Source: Chloroflexota bacterium | GTDB lineage: Bacteria > Chloroflexota > Anaerolineae > UBA1429 | NCBI GenBank assembly: GCA_012513595.1 | Contig: JAAZBY010000501.1 | Location: 1-19,976 of the forward strand | DNA length: 19,976 nt | Direction of reading: 5' to 3' | Shown here: positions 9,171-16,459 of the stretch, piece after piece | Layout: every line of letters starts with the position of its first letter | Numbering within the stretch: position 1 is the first letter of the stretch | Translations under genes and position numbers: made by a program | The notes under the pieces: model-generated | The model's database searches: none | What the model was told of the DNA's origin: nothing | Seen by the model: only the letters and a program-made list of their open reading frames with translations

Positions 9171-9333
9171 CAACCTCCCGCGCTGGGCGCCCTCCGCGGC
9201 GAGGCGGGCTATCCTGAACCGAGCCGGCGGTGGCGGCGGGCGGCTCCGGCGAGTACACTGGGGGCGGCCCGCCGGCCCAGGCTCGTTCTGTCGGCGGCCT
9301 GCTACGTAGACCGGATGCGGAGAGGAGCTAGAT

Positions 9334-10275
9334 ATGCGAAAGGTACCCTTGGGAACCTCCGGCGCAGAAGTCAGCATCTTTTGCCTGGGGGCCATGTACT
9401 TTGGCTGGCGCACCCCTGAGGAGGCCGCCATCCCCGTGCTCGACCAGTACGCTGAGGCGGGCGGGGCGTTCATCGATACGGCCAACATCTACGGCGCCGT
9501 GGGCGACCAGCGCGTCGGCGGCCTCAGCGAGGCCGTGCTGGGCCGCTGGATGGAGGCCCGCGGCAACCGGCAGGACATGTTCGTGGCCAGCAAGGTGGGC
9601 TTTCAGCGGGTGGGAGTGGCGCGCGGCCTGCGCGCTGAGACGATCATCTCCGAGTGCGAGCGGACCCTGCGCGAGCTGCGCACCGACTATGTCGACCTGT
9701 ACTATGCCCACGTCGACGATCGCACCATCCCCCTGAGCGAGCCGCTGGAGGCGCTCGATCGCCTGGTGTGCGCGGGCAAGGTGCGCTACGTGGGGGCCAG
9801 CAACTATGCGTCCTGGCGGCTCGAGGCGGCGCGGCACGCCTGCCAGGCGAACGGCTGGGCGCCGTTCTGTTGCATCCAGCAGCGGCACACCTACCTGCGG
9901 CCGCGTCCCGGGGCACTCTTTGCCCCGCAGGTAGTGGCCAACGCCGACCTCCTGGACTATTGCCGCAGCACGGGGATGCGCCCGCTGGCCTACACGCCGC
10001 TCCTGGGCGGGGCCTACTCACGGGATGACAAGGCGATCGACCCGCGCTACGCGGGCCCCGATAGCGACGCGCGCCTGACGGCCCTGCGCGCCGTGGCGGC
10101 GGAACACGGCGCCACGGCCAACCAGGTGGTGTTGGCCTGGATGCTCCACAGCGACCCCCAGGTGATCCCGCTGGTGGCCGCCTCGACCACGGCGCAGATG
10201 GCCGAGAACCTGGCCGCGCTGGACGTCGCCCTTAGCGCTGACGACATGCGCCGCCTGAACGAGGCCGGCGCCTGA
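9334..10275 (+). CDS. Aldo/keto reductase
   Basis: The protein has 313 residues, typical for the family. The ATG at 9334 follows GAGGAG by 6 nt. It is a cytoplasmic (beta/alpha)8 NADPH- or NADH-dependent oxidoreductase reducing aldehydes or ketones. The catalytic tetrad is visible: D48 and Y53 in FIDTANIYG, K87 in VASKVGF and H126 in LYYAHVDD. The C-terminal cofactor region VIPLVAASTTAQMAEN (about 275-290) fits the family. It begins about 1 kb beyond the B12-dependent dehydratase, with the methyltransferase gene between them on the other strand. Reduction of the dehydratase's aldehyde product is an attractive guess but not shown by the sequence. A terminator-like hairpin follows at 10287-10321. 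Confidence 0.9.
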   Translation: MRKVPLGTSGAEVSIFCLGAMYFGWRTPEEAAIPVLDQYAEAGGAFIDTANIYGAVGDQRVGGLSEAVLGRWMEARGNRQDMFVASKVGFQRVGVARGLRAETIISECERTLRELRTDYVDLYYAHVDDRTIPLSEPLEALDRLVCAGKVRYVGASNYASWRLEAARHACQANGWAPFCCIQQRHTYLRPRPGALFAPQVVANADLLDYCRSTGMRPLAYTPLLGGAYSRDDKAIDPRYAGPDSDARLTALRAVAAEHGATANQVVLAWMLHSDPQVIPLVAASTTAQMAENLAALDVALSADDMRRLNEAGA

Positions 10276-10286
10276 TTCGCCACGAC

Positions 10287-10321
10287 GGGGCCTCGCGTCC
10301 GTTCGGCGCGAGGCCCCCCTT
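10287..10321 (+). terminator. Terminator-like hairpin after the aldo/keto reductase
   Basis: GGGGCCTCGCG (10287-10297) pairs perfectly with CGCGAGGCCCC (10307-10317) across a 9-nt loop. The trailing run is CCTTCATT, so the T-tract is weak. It lies between convergent genes. Confidence 0.65.
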
Positions 10322-10352
10322 CATTCCCGCGGCACGGCGCCCTGTTGCGGCG

Positions 10353-10901
10353 CTACCTGATGACAAGATGCTGAACCAGCGCCTCCAGCCCCCAGATCGC
10401 CGCCATCGGCAGTGCTATCCCCAGCGCGCGGCGCAGCAACCCCCCGACGGAGGGGGATTCGACCAGGCGCACGTACAGCCCCGGCAACACCCCGATCCAC
10501 ACGCCCAGGCAGGCCAGGGTGATGGCGATGCGCACCGCACTGGCCATCGAGATCGCCTGCTCGGCCCCGCTCCCCAGGGCCATGGCCAGCTCGGCAGTCC
10601 CCACAAAGGCCAGCGCGCGCAGCGGCCCGAGCAGCAGGAACCCCGCGACCATCAGCGCCAGAAAGAGCTCCAGCGCTAGGAGGAACCCGCCGAGCGTAGC
10701 GTCGACGGCGATGACCTCGTCGCGCAGGTCGGCGTCCTCGCGCGCGTCACGCGGCAGCCTGCGGCGCTGCGTCATGCCGCCGGCAAAAGGGGAGGGCAGC
10801 ATGTCCGTGTCCCGGTAGTCGCTCGGGTTCCAGCCGAGGCTGATGATGTCGTCCACGATACGGCCGTAGCCCCGTCGGCGTCTGCGCGGTTCGGCAGGCA
10901 T
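10353..10901 (-). CDS. Small membrane protein of unknown function
   Basis: The protein has 182 residues and is not recognised. The ATG at 10899-10901 is preceded by GAGGAGG at 5 nt. The N-terminal third is hydrophilic and basic (RRRRRGYG at 6-13, QRRRLPRDARED at 45-56), likely cytoplasmic. It is followed by about four hydrophobic stretches: roughly 69-92, 93-110, 123-146 and 155-180, ending close to the C-terminus. The helices are rich in Leu, Ala and Gly and contain few charged residues (Glu78, Glu104, Glu173), resembling a generic integral membrane protein. No transporter or enzyme motif is seen. A strong promoter at 11043-11070 drives it with a leader of about 135 nt. It is convergent with the aldo/keto reductase gene and follows the HAD hydrolase gene on the same strand, but has its own promoter. 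Confidence 0.75.
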   Translation of the reverse strand: MPAEPRRRRRGYGRIVDDIISLGWNPSDYRDTDMLPSPFAGGMTQRRRLPRDAREDADLRDEVIAVDATLGGFLLALELFLALMVAGFLLLGPLRALAFVGTAELAMALGSGAEQAISMASAVRIAITLACLGVWIGVLPGLYVRLVESPSVGGLLRRALGIALPMAAIWGLEALVQHLVIR

Positions 10902-11042
10902 GGGGACCTCCTCGGTGTGGCAATGGGGCAGCGGGTCTGTGCGATCCTGGTTGCTTCCGCTTGTTACAGAAGAAGGCTATCGCCGATGCCGGTAGCAGCA
11001 GGCAGAGGGGTAGCGCGCATACCGAAACCATTTTACAGTTTG

Positions 11043-11070
11043 ATTATATCAGGCCTCGCCGTGTTTTCAA
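11043..11070 (-). promoter_or_regulatory. Strong sigma70-type promoter for the membrane protein gene
   Basis: On the minus strand, TTGAAA (11065-11070), a 16-bp spacer and a perfect TATAAT (11043-11048) are seen. TG one base before the -10 makes it an extended -10 (TGATATAAT). The predicted start of transcription is near 11036, giving a leader of about 135 nt. The AT content stands out from the surrounding GC-rich DNA. Confidence 0.78.
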
Positions 11071-11115
11071 GATCAGATGCCTCTTGCCCTGCGTTTCTTC
11101 CCTGGTTCTCTCGCC

Positions 11116-12003
11116 TTAGGCCAGCGCCTCGAGCGCTGCGGGCAGGTTGCGCAGATCCGCGAGAACGGCGCCGAAGGGGTGTTCCCGCACGGCGCGCAGG
11201 CACCAGGCGGGCGTGTACGGCGTGCGGAGCAGGAGGAAGGGGATCCCCATGGCCAGAGGTAGGGCTCCCGGGAGGGAGAGGGTGTCTCCCACCACGGCCA
11301 GCCGCGCGCCGCCGGCCGCCGCGCCGAGCAGGGCGCGGTAGTAGGCGGGGCGGCGCAGGTCGATGGTGTGCCAGGCGTCGACGCGCCAGAGCCGGGCCTC
11401 CGGCGCGCCGAGGGCGCAGGGTGGGGCCCAGCCGGCGACCACCTCGTACTGGCGGGTGTCTCCGAGGATGGGAAGCGCCGCGGGGAGGGCCAGGGAGCCC
11501 AGCAGGCGGGTGACCTTGTCACCCTTGGAGTTGGTGAGCACCAGTGGCTGCCAGCCTGGGTGGGCGAGCAGGGTGCTAAGGACTTCCCGCACGCCCGGGC
11601 GGAAGAGGGGCGGGAACTCGGCCGTGTGGCGATGAAAGAGATAGTTGGCGGCGTCAGCCACCAGGTCGTACTCGGCGGGGGGCAGGGCAGCGCGCAGCCT
11701 GGCGGCCAGGCGCGGCTCTTCGGCAAGGAGGTCGGCCAGCATGGTCTGCAGCGTGGTAGTGTTCAGGATAAAGGCGCCCTCGTCGCAATAGGAGGCGACG
11801 AGGCCGTTCACCTCCCACCAGTAGCGGTGCGGGGCGGCCAGCAGGCGCTCGCGCGTGGCGCGGTATCTTTCGGCCAGCGCGGCGCGAGGCAGGGCCAGGA
11901 GTTCGTTCGCCAGCGTGTCGAGCGAGCGTTCGGCGAGCGGCGCGGCCTGCTCCTCCTCGGCGGTGAGCGTGCCGTCAAAGTCGATGACGATCCGCAGGGT
12001 CAT
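11116..12003 (-). CDS. HAD-superfamily hydrolase (putative phosphatase)
   Basis: The protein has 295 residues from the ATG at 12001-12003, with GAGGAG 5 nt upstream. A GTG 6 nt earlier overlaps that ribosome binding site and is rejected. HAD motif I is VIDFDGTLT (6-14), with nucleophile Asp8 and acid/base Asp10. Motif II is LVLTNSK (154-160) with Thr157, the motif III lysine may be K160 or K163, and motif IV is VVGDTLSLPGA (238-248). An insert between motifs I and II (about 15-135), rich in Ala and Leu, would form a helical cap (C1 type). The family hydrolyses phosphoesters; the substrate is unknown. The gene starts 30 bp after the stop of a small exported protein gene on the same strand and may be the last gene of that unit. 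The weak second acidic residue in motif IV leaves the catalytic subtype uncertain. Confidence 0.82.
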   Translation of the reverse strand: MTLRIVIDFDGTLTAEEEQAAPLAERSLDTLANELLALPRAALAERYRATRERLLAAPHRYWWEVNGLVASYCDEGAFILNTTTLQTMLADLLAEEPRLAARLRAALPPAEYDLVADAANYLFHRHTAEFPPLFRPGVREVLSTLLAHPGWQPLVLTNSKGDKVTRLLGSLALPAALPILGDTRQYEVVAGWAPPCALGAPEARLWRVDAWHTIDLRRPAYYRALLGAAAGGARLAVVGDTLSLPGALPLAMGIPFLLLRTPYTPAWCLRAVREHPFGAVLADLRNLPAALEALA

Positions 12004-12033
12004 GAGCACTCCTCGCCCAGCCCAGGGCCGGGG

Positions 12034-12348
12034 TTAGTTGCTCCGCTGCACTAGGGGGAGGAAGAGCCCCCCTTCGAGGTCGGGCGGGGTCGGCCCGGGC
12101 CCGGTGCGGCCGACGCCGGGCCAGTAGCCGGCATGAATGCGGTAATCGGAGGTGGACATGGCGCCGACGGGCGCGGTGGCGACGCTCCCGCGCAGGCGGA
12201 AACTCGGGCCATCGGCCGCCCCGCCGCCCGCGGAGGAGGCGGACCAGTAGAGGCCGTAGGAGGCAGATGCTGCGGCCAGGACCGTGCTGGTGGCCAGCAG
12301 GGCCACCGCCAGCGCCATGGCCAAGGCGATGGTTGACCCGCTCCTCAT
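12034..12348 (-). CDS. Small exported protein with C-terminal FLPLV tail
   Basis: The protein has 104 residues. The ATG at 12346-12348 is chosen because GGAGGG lies 5 nt upstream and a signal peptide starts there (MRSGSTIALAMALAVALLAT..., cleavage likely after about residue 28). The mature part carries YGLYWSASSAGGGAADG and SFRLRGSVATAPVGAMSTSDYRIHAGYWPG (49-78). This pattern is common in short secreted bacterial proteins with repeated strands ending in 'Y.L.AGYW'. A Pro/Gly linker then leads to GLFLPLVQRSN at the very C-terminus. That tail resembles the one on the Calx-beta protein encoded just upstream. It is likely surface-located; no enzymatic motif is seen. It lies between that gene (126-bp gap) and the HAD gene (30-bp gap), all on one strand. 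Confidence 0.78.
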   Translation of the reverse strand: MRSGSTIALAMALAVALLATSTVLAAASASYGLYWSASSAGGGAADGPSFRLRGSVATAPVGAMSTSDYRIHAGYWPGVGRTGPGPTPPDLEGGLFLPLVQRSN

Positions 12349-12474
12349 GATGGCCCTCCGGCGTGGCGCGTGGGCGCGTGCCCAGCATGGTGACGACCTG
12401 GTCGTGGGCCCAGCGCTCTCCCCGCAGTCTAGCAAGGCGGGCACCCGGTGGCAAAGGCCGCCCTGGGTGGACCC

Positions 12475-13587
12475 TCAGCCGCCCCCGACGCCGCAGCCCG
12501 CCACTAGCGGCAGGTAGAGGGGGGCGGAAGCGACGATGGTCACTATGGCCGCCGCGGGCGGAGCCAGCACGGCGTTGGCGGGAGCGGAGAGGCCCATTGT
12601 GAACGCCTCGGGCGGGCCGGGCAGCGCGGCGGCCAGGAGAGAGACCCATACGGTCTTGCGCGTCTGCCCCGGCGGGAACGTCAGCGTTCCGGACGCGGCC
12701 ACATAGTCCTCCCCGGCCCTGGCGGTGCCGTCCGACGTGGCGTAGGCCACGCGCACCGTCTTCCCGGACGGTGCGCTCAGCAGCACGGTGACCTCGGCCA
12801 GGCCGCTGGCCCGGGTGACGGTGTAGGCGGCCCGCTCCAGGCGCACGGTGGGGGGCGGGTCGTCGTCGCGGATGACCAAAGTGGCCTCCTGCGGCGCGGC
12901 GAGGAGGGCGCCCGGCGCCGTGGTCAGCTCCAGCGTGAACGTTTCGTCGCCCTCGTCAAGAAGGTCGTCGCGGATGATGATTGCTATGGTGCCGACGGTC
13001 TGGCCCGCTGGCAGGCGCAGGGTGCCCTCGATATGCCCATAGTCCTCTGGGCCCGCCGTGCCCGGGACGGTGCGGTACGTGATATACAGATCGCTGGCCA
13101 GCGGGGCGCCAAGGAGCACGGTGGCGTGGACCTGCCCGCAGCCCTCGTCGACGGGGTACACGGCGTTGCTCAGGCGGACGGTGCTGGCGGCTAGGTCCAG
13201 CCGGGTGCTCGTCCCCGACGCCCAGGGGGCCTGCTGTGGGTACAGGAAGCCGTCCACCGCAAAGGTGACGATGCTTCCCGCGCTGCCCCCCTCGACTGCG
13301 GGGGTGGACGGATCGTCCCCGGGGGTGTTGAGAGTGTACATAGCCTGGCCGCTGGCGAGGCAAACGCTCCCCTGGGCCGCTTTCAGGTCATCGACGAGGG
13401 CCGTCACCAGGGTGCCGGCAGGGAGTGGCCGGCCGTCGAGCGCCACACTCCCCCAGAAAGAAGAGGGCAGCGCGGGCGGAGCCGCGGCCCACAGGGGTGC
13501 GGCTCCAGGGAGTGCTCCGGACGCCTGCCCGAGTGCCGTGGCCAGAAGCAGCCCGACGGCCAAGAGGCGCTGCCCGCGTAGCCCCAT
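12475..13587 (-). CDS. Exported protein with two Calx-beta domains and C-terminal LYLPLV tail
   Basis: The protein has 370 residues. The ATG at 13585-13587 follows GGAGGAGGT at 6 nt. A signal peptide spans about 1-24 (LLAVGLLLATALG) or up to about 36. The N-terminal 'SFWG' module (about 37-132) begins PPALPSSFWGSVAL and ends WASGTSTRLDL; the same module is found in the next two genes upstream. Two Calx-beta domains follow: about 135-241 (YPVDEGCG..., TAGPEDYG, DEGDETFTLEL, LVIRDDD) and about 246-352 (AYTVTRASG, GTARAGEDYVAASGTLTFPPGQ). Calx-beta domains bind Ca2+ and occur in surface and adhesion proteins. The end LYLPLVAGCGVGGG (357-370) may be a sorting or anchoring tail. It starts 22 bp after the anchored 205-residue protein gene, so the two are very probably in one operon. 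Confidence 0.87.
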   Translation of the reverse strand: MGLRGQRLLAVGLLLATALGQASGALPGAAPLWAAAPPALPSSFWGSVALDGRPLPAGTLVTALVDDLKAAQGSVCLASGQAMYTLNTPGDDPSTPAVEGGSAGSIVTFAVDGFLYPQQAPWASGTSTRLDLAASTVRLSNAVYPVDEGCGQVHATVLLGAPLASDLYITYRTVPGTAGPEDYGHIEGTLRLPAGQTVGTIAIIIRDDLLDEGDETFTLELTTAPGALLAAPQEATLVIRDDDPPPTVRLERAAYTVTRASGLAEVTVLLSAPSGKTVRVAYATSDGTARAGEDYVAASGTLTFPPGQTRKTVWVSLLAAALPGPPEAFTMGLSAPANAVLAPPAAAIVTIVASAPLYLPLVAGCGVGGG

Positions 13588-13609
13588 TGGTGACCTCCTC
13601 CCGTTGGCG

Positions 13610-14227
13610 CTAGGCCCGGCGCATGGCGCGGCGCCCGGCCAGCGCCAGCACGCACGCCGTCAGGATGCTGCCGGCGAGCACCCACTGCTCAGCCCTGCCG
13701 AGCGGGGCTGCGGCAGAGCCCTCCTGGCCGTCAGGCGACGGCTTTGCCGAGGGCAAAGGCGGCCGCGCCTCCGCAGCCGATGGTGCCGGGCCGCCCACGA
13801 CGCTGGCGGCCTGAGGCGGGGCCACGGTCGCCGCGGCCGGCTCCTGGCAGTCTGCCCCGGGGGGCGCCTGCAGGTCGACCCGGGCGTTGCTGCCCCCCTG
13901 CCAGGCGCTGTGCACCGGCAAGGGCACGTCGCAGAGCTCCCAGCCCACGGCCTCGCCCGCCGAGCCGGGGACGTGCAGCGAGTAGACGGTGCGCCCCTCG
14001 AACTCGCGGGTGAGGGCCTCGGCGCGCGCCTGGCCATCAACCAGGGCGCGTACCACGGCCCCCACTGGCGCGTCGCGGCCGTCCGCCAGGGTGACGTTGC
14101 CCCAGAAGGAGGAGGGCAGGGCGGGCGGGGCTGCCCGCGCACCGCCCGGCATCCCTAGCGCGAGCGCCAACAGGCCGCACACGCTGACAAGCTCAACACG
14201 CCAGCCCCGCCCGGTCCGTCGGATCAT
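13610..14227 (-). CDS. Exported 'SFWG'-module protein with C-terminal transmembrane anchor
   Basis: The protein has 205 residues. The ATG at 14225-14227 overlaps the stop of the preceding gene (ATGA), so translation is coupled. The signal peptide is about 1-33 (arginines at positions 3, 4, 7 and 10, then VCGLLALALGMPGGARA). One SFWG module spans about 34-120 (PPALPSSFWGNVTLADG ... AWQGGSNARVDL). A Pro/Ala-rich linker spans about 121-176. A C-terminal hydrophobic helix (about 181-198, QWVLAGSILTACVLALAG) is followed by RRAMRRA. That layout, helix then positive tail, fits a membrane-anchored surface protein; no LPXTG motif is present before the helix. The DNA encoding LPSSFWG is nearly the same as in the downstream Calx-beta gene, suggesting gene duplication. 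No catalytic motif is seen. A likely role is anchor or partner for the unanchored 702-residue neighbour (inference). Confidence 0.82.
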   Translation of the reverse strand: MIRRTGRGWRVELVSVCGLLALALGMPGGARAAPPALPSSFWGNVTLADGRDAPVGAVVRALVDGQARAEALTREFEGRTVYSLHVPGSAGEAVGWELCDVPLPVHSAWQGGSNARVDLQAPPGADCQEPAAATVAPPQAASVVGGPAPSAAEARPPLPSAKPSPDGQEGSAAAPLGRAEQWVLAGSILTACVLALAGRRAMRRA

Positions 14228-16332
14228 GGCAGGGGGGCCTTCTGGTGCGTCACGATCCACTCCAGGCCACTCGTGCTGCCGGACCGGAGCCAGTAACCAC
14301 GGCCGGGGGCCAGGGCCGCCAGGTCGTTGGCCCAGGCGGGGCCCGCAGGGTCGTGGAGCTTCCAGGGGTCGGCAGTGTCCTCGGCGTGGTAGGCGTAGAC
14401 TACCGAGTACCCATCGGCCAGGCCGTTGTCGCGCAAAGCGCCGGGCAGGGGGCCGTCGACGCCCGACGGGTAACTGACTAGGTGCCACGCGTCGGCGTGG
14501 ATGGGGACCACCGTGTTCCCTTCGGCGATGCCGTCGATGGTCAGGACGGCGTCGGCCGCGGTGGCGTGCACCCACAACCCCTGAGAGCGGTCCAGCTGGG
14601 CCAGCTCGGCGTTCGGGTATTCGGGGTCAGCGTCGTACAGCAGCCACCCGGCAGTGGCGGCGTTCCAGGCGTAGACCAGGTCGAACTGGCCGGCGATGCT
14701 CTCCAGGACGGTGGCGGTGTCATCCTGCTGGGGGATGAGGCCAAAGCCGATCAGGTTCCAGCCTGGCAGGAGGGCGATCGACTGGCGGGCCAAAACGCGG
14801 AAGGCGACCGTGGCGCTGCCCTGCAGGCCGCCGGGGTCGGTGGCGGTGAAGGTGATCTCCTCCAGGCCGTCCCAGCCGGGCAAGGCGCGGCTGAGGGTGG
14901 CCACCCCACCTGTGATCGACACGCTCAGGGCCGTGGCGCCGGAATGGCTCCAGGTGAAGACGAGGTCAGAGTCCGGGTCGCTGACGTAGTCGTTGAGGTC
15001 GATCTCGGTGAAGGAGCCCGTCTGAGTGATGACCTGGCCGGGTACCGCGGCGACGACGGGGGCCTCGTTGACGTTGGTGACGGTCACCGTCAGGGCCTTG
15101 GCGAACGTCCCGCCCGGGTGGCCGTCGTCCGTCTCGACGCGGATGTGGTACTCGGCGCGGGCCTCATAGTCAAAGGTTTCCGCGCTGCGGAGCGTGCTGC
15201 CGTCGATCGCAAAGGAGGCATTATCTCCGGCACCCTCGCCCAGAACCAGGGTATAGGTGTGGGTGTCTCCGACGTCGGCATCGCTGGTAGACAGCGTGCC
15301 CACGGCGGTGCCGATGGGCGCGTTCTCGGGCACGGTGGCGGGGCTGAGGGTGATGTCGGTGGGCGGGGCGTTCACCGCCACCACGGTGATGGTCAGGTCC
15401 GCCTGGACCCAGTCGCCGGCGGTGTCGGTGGCGCGGACGCGGATGATGTAGGTACTCTGCGCGTCGTGATCCAGCACGGCGCTGGTCTGCAGGGCGTCCC
15501 CGAAGATCTGGAAAGCGGTGTGATCGTCGCTGTCGGGGATCGGCACCAGGGTGTAGGTGTGGGCGTCGCCGACGTCGACGTCGGTGACGCTCAGCGTGCC
15601 GACGGCGCTACCGGCGGGCAGCCCCTCGGCGACACTGGCGTTGCTCAGGCGGAGATCGGTCGGGGCGTCATTGACGCAGGTGACGGTGATCGCGATCGAG
15701 GCGGAGGCGGAGGCTGCGTCACGATCGGTGACGGTGTAGGTGAGCGCGTCGCTGCCGCAATAGTCTCCGGCAGGGGTGTAGGTTATCTTGCCGCCCGAGA
15801 CCGTCGCCGACCCGTGGCTGGGCCCCACAGGGATGTATAGCTCCAGCCCGTAAGGCGACAGGGCCGCCAGGTCTTGACGGGTGTTGGTGCCGGCGGTCCA
15901 GACGGCCGCGCAGACGGCCCCCAGCCCCTCGGTCGCGGGGATAGTGACCGCCGTCCCCAGGCTGTCCTCGGCTACGGTTAGGCCGTCGTCGCTCGCGGTG
16001 GGCGGCTGGCTGAGCTCAAAGGCGAGGAGAGACCCGTCGGTGCAGGGGCCTTCGGGCACGTCCACGGTGTACACCCAGCGAACGGGATCGGCGATCTGGC
16101 GCAGTGCCGTGCTGGCCACCAGCGGCTCACCGACGTCGGGAGCCCCGCTCGCATTGGTGTCGAGGTACACGCGAAGGATCGTCACGGCGCTGGGGATGTA
16201 CCCGTCGATGTGGACCTCCCCGTAAAAGCTGGCGGGCAGCCCTGGGGGCTCTGCCGCCAACCCTCCGGGGGCGAGCAGGGCGATGAGCGCGAGCAAGAGG
16301 GCCGCGGTGAGGAGAGGCCGAATCCGCATCAT
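14224..16332 (-). CDS. Large exported repeat protein: SFYG module, cadherin-like repeats, PGWNL module
   Basis: The protein has 702 residues. The ATG at 16330-16332 follows GGAGG at about 5 nt; a second ATG directly behind it is also possible. A signal peptide spans 1-27 (LLTAALLLALIALLAPGGLAA). The SFYG module runs from about 29 to 155 (PPGLPASFYGEVHIDG to VWTAGTNTRQDL). A VCBS-like unit ends GGKITYTPAGDYCGSDALTYTVTD. Two cadherin-like repeats follow (about 222-320 and 322-422), each with 'VAEGLPAGSAVGTLSVTDVDVGD'-type starts, then an Ig-like/cadherin unit (about 423-514). A doubled PGWNL module closes the protein (about 519-695). These repeats are typical of Ca2+-dependent extracellular adhesion. 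No C-terminal membrane anchor is visible. Its stop overlaps the start of the anchored 205-residue protein. The first repeat appears interleaved with the SFYG module (see findings). Confidence 0.88.
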   Translation of the reverse strand: MMRIRPLLTAALLLALIALLAPGGLAAEPPGLPASFYGEVHIDGYIPSAVTILRVYLDTNASGAPDVGEPLVASTALRQIADPVRWVYTVDVPEGPCTDGSLLAFELSQPPTASDDGLTVAEDSLGTAVTIPATEGLGAVCAAVWTAGTNTRQDLAALSPYGLELYIPVGPSHGSATVSGGKITYTPAGDYCGSDALTYTVTDRDAASASASIAITVTCVNDAPTDLRLSNASVAEGLPAGSAVGTLSVTDVDVGDAHTYTLVPIPDSDDHTAFQIFGDALQTSAVLDHDAQSTYIIRVRATDTAGDWVQADLTITVVAVNAPPTDITLSPATVPENAPIGTAVGTLSTSDADVGDTHTYTLVLGEGAGDNASFAIDGSTLRSAETFDYEARAEYHIRVETDDGHPGGTFAKALTVTVTNVNEAPVVAAVPGQVITQTGSFTEIDLNDYVSDPDSDLVFTWSHSGATALSVSITGGVATLSRALPGWDGLEEITFTATDPGGLQGSATVAFRVLARQSIALLPGWNLIGFGLIPQQDDTATVLESIAGQFDLVYAWNAATAGWLLYDADPEYPNAELAQLDRSQGLWVHATAADAVLTIDGIAEGNTVVPIHADAWHLVSYPSGVDGPLPGALRDNGLADGYSVVYAYHAEDTADPWKLHDPAGPAWANDLAALAPGRGYWLRSGSTSGLEWIVTHQKAPLP

Positions 16333-16459
16333 GGCTACCTCCGTCGGGTAGGTTGTGGGGTCGCCTGGGTAGAGGCTCCCGGGCGATGTCTCGGGACCGT
16401 CGCGCGCTGCGGCCAACGATAAGCGGTCCTATCGACTCTAGTGGTTCCTCAATCCCGAC

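Noticed and set aside
14000..14300. Sortase (LPXTG) signal on the 205-residue anchored protein
   Set aside because: No LPXTG or close variant precedes the C-terminal helix. Only a plain transmembrane anchor with an arginine tail is supported.
14482..15840. Plus-strand frame of 452 codons opposite the cadherin-like protein, looking repetitive
   Set aside because: Its Gly/Val/Asp repeats mirror the cadherin-like repeats of the minus-strand gene, which has a signal peptide and ribosome binding site.
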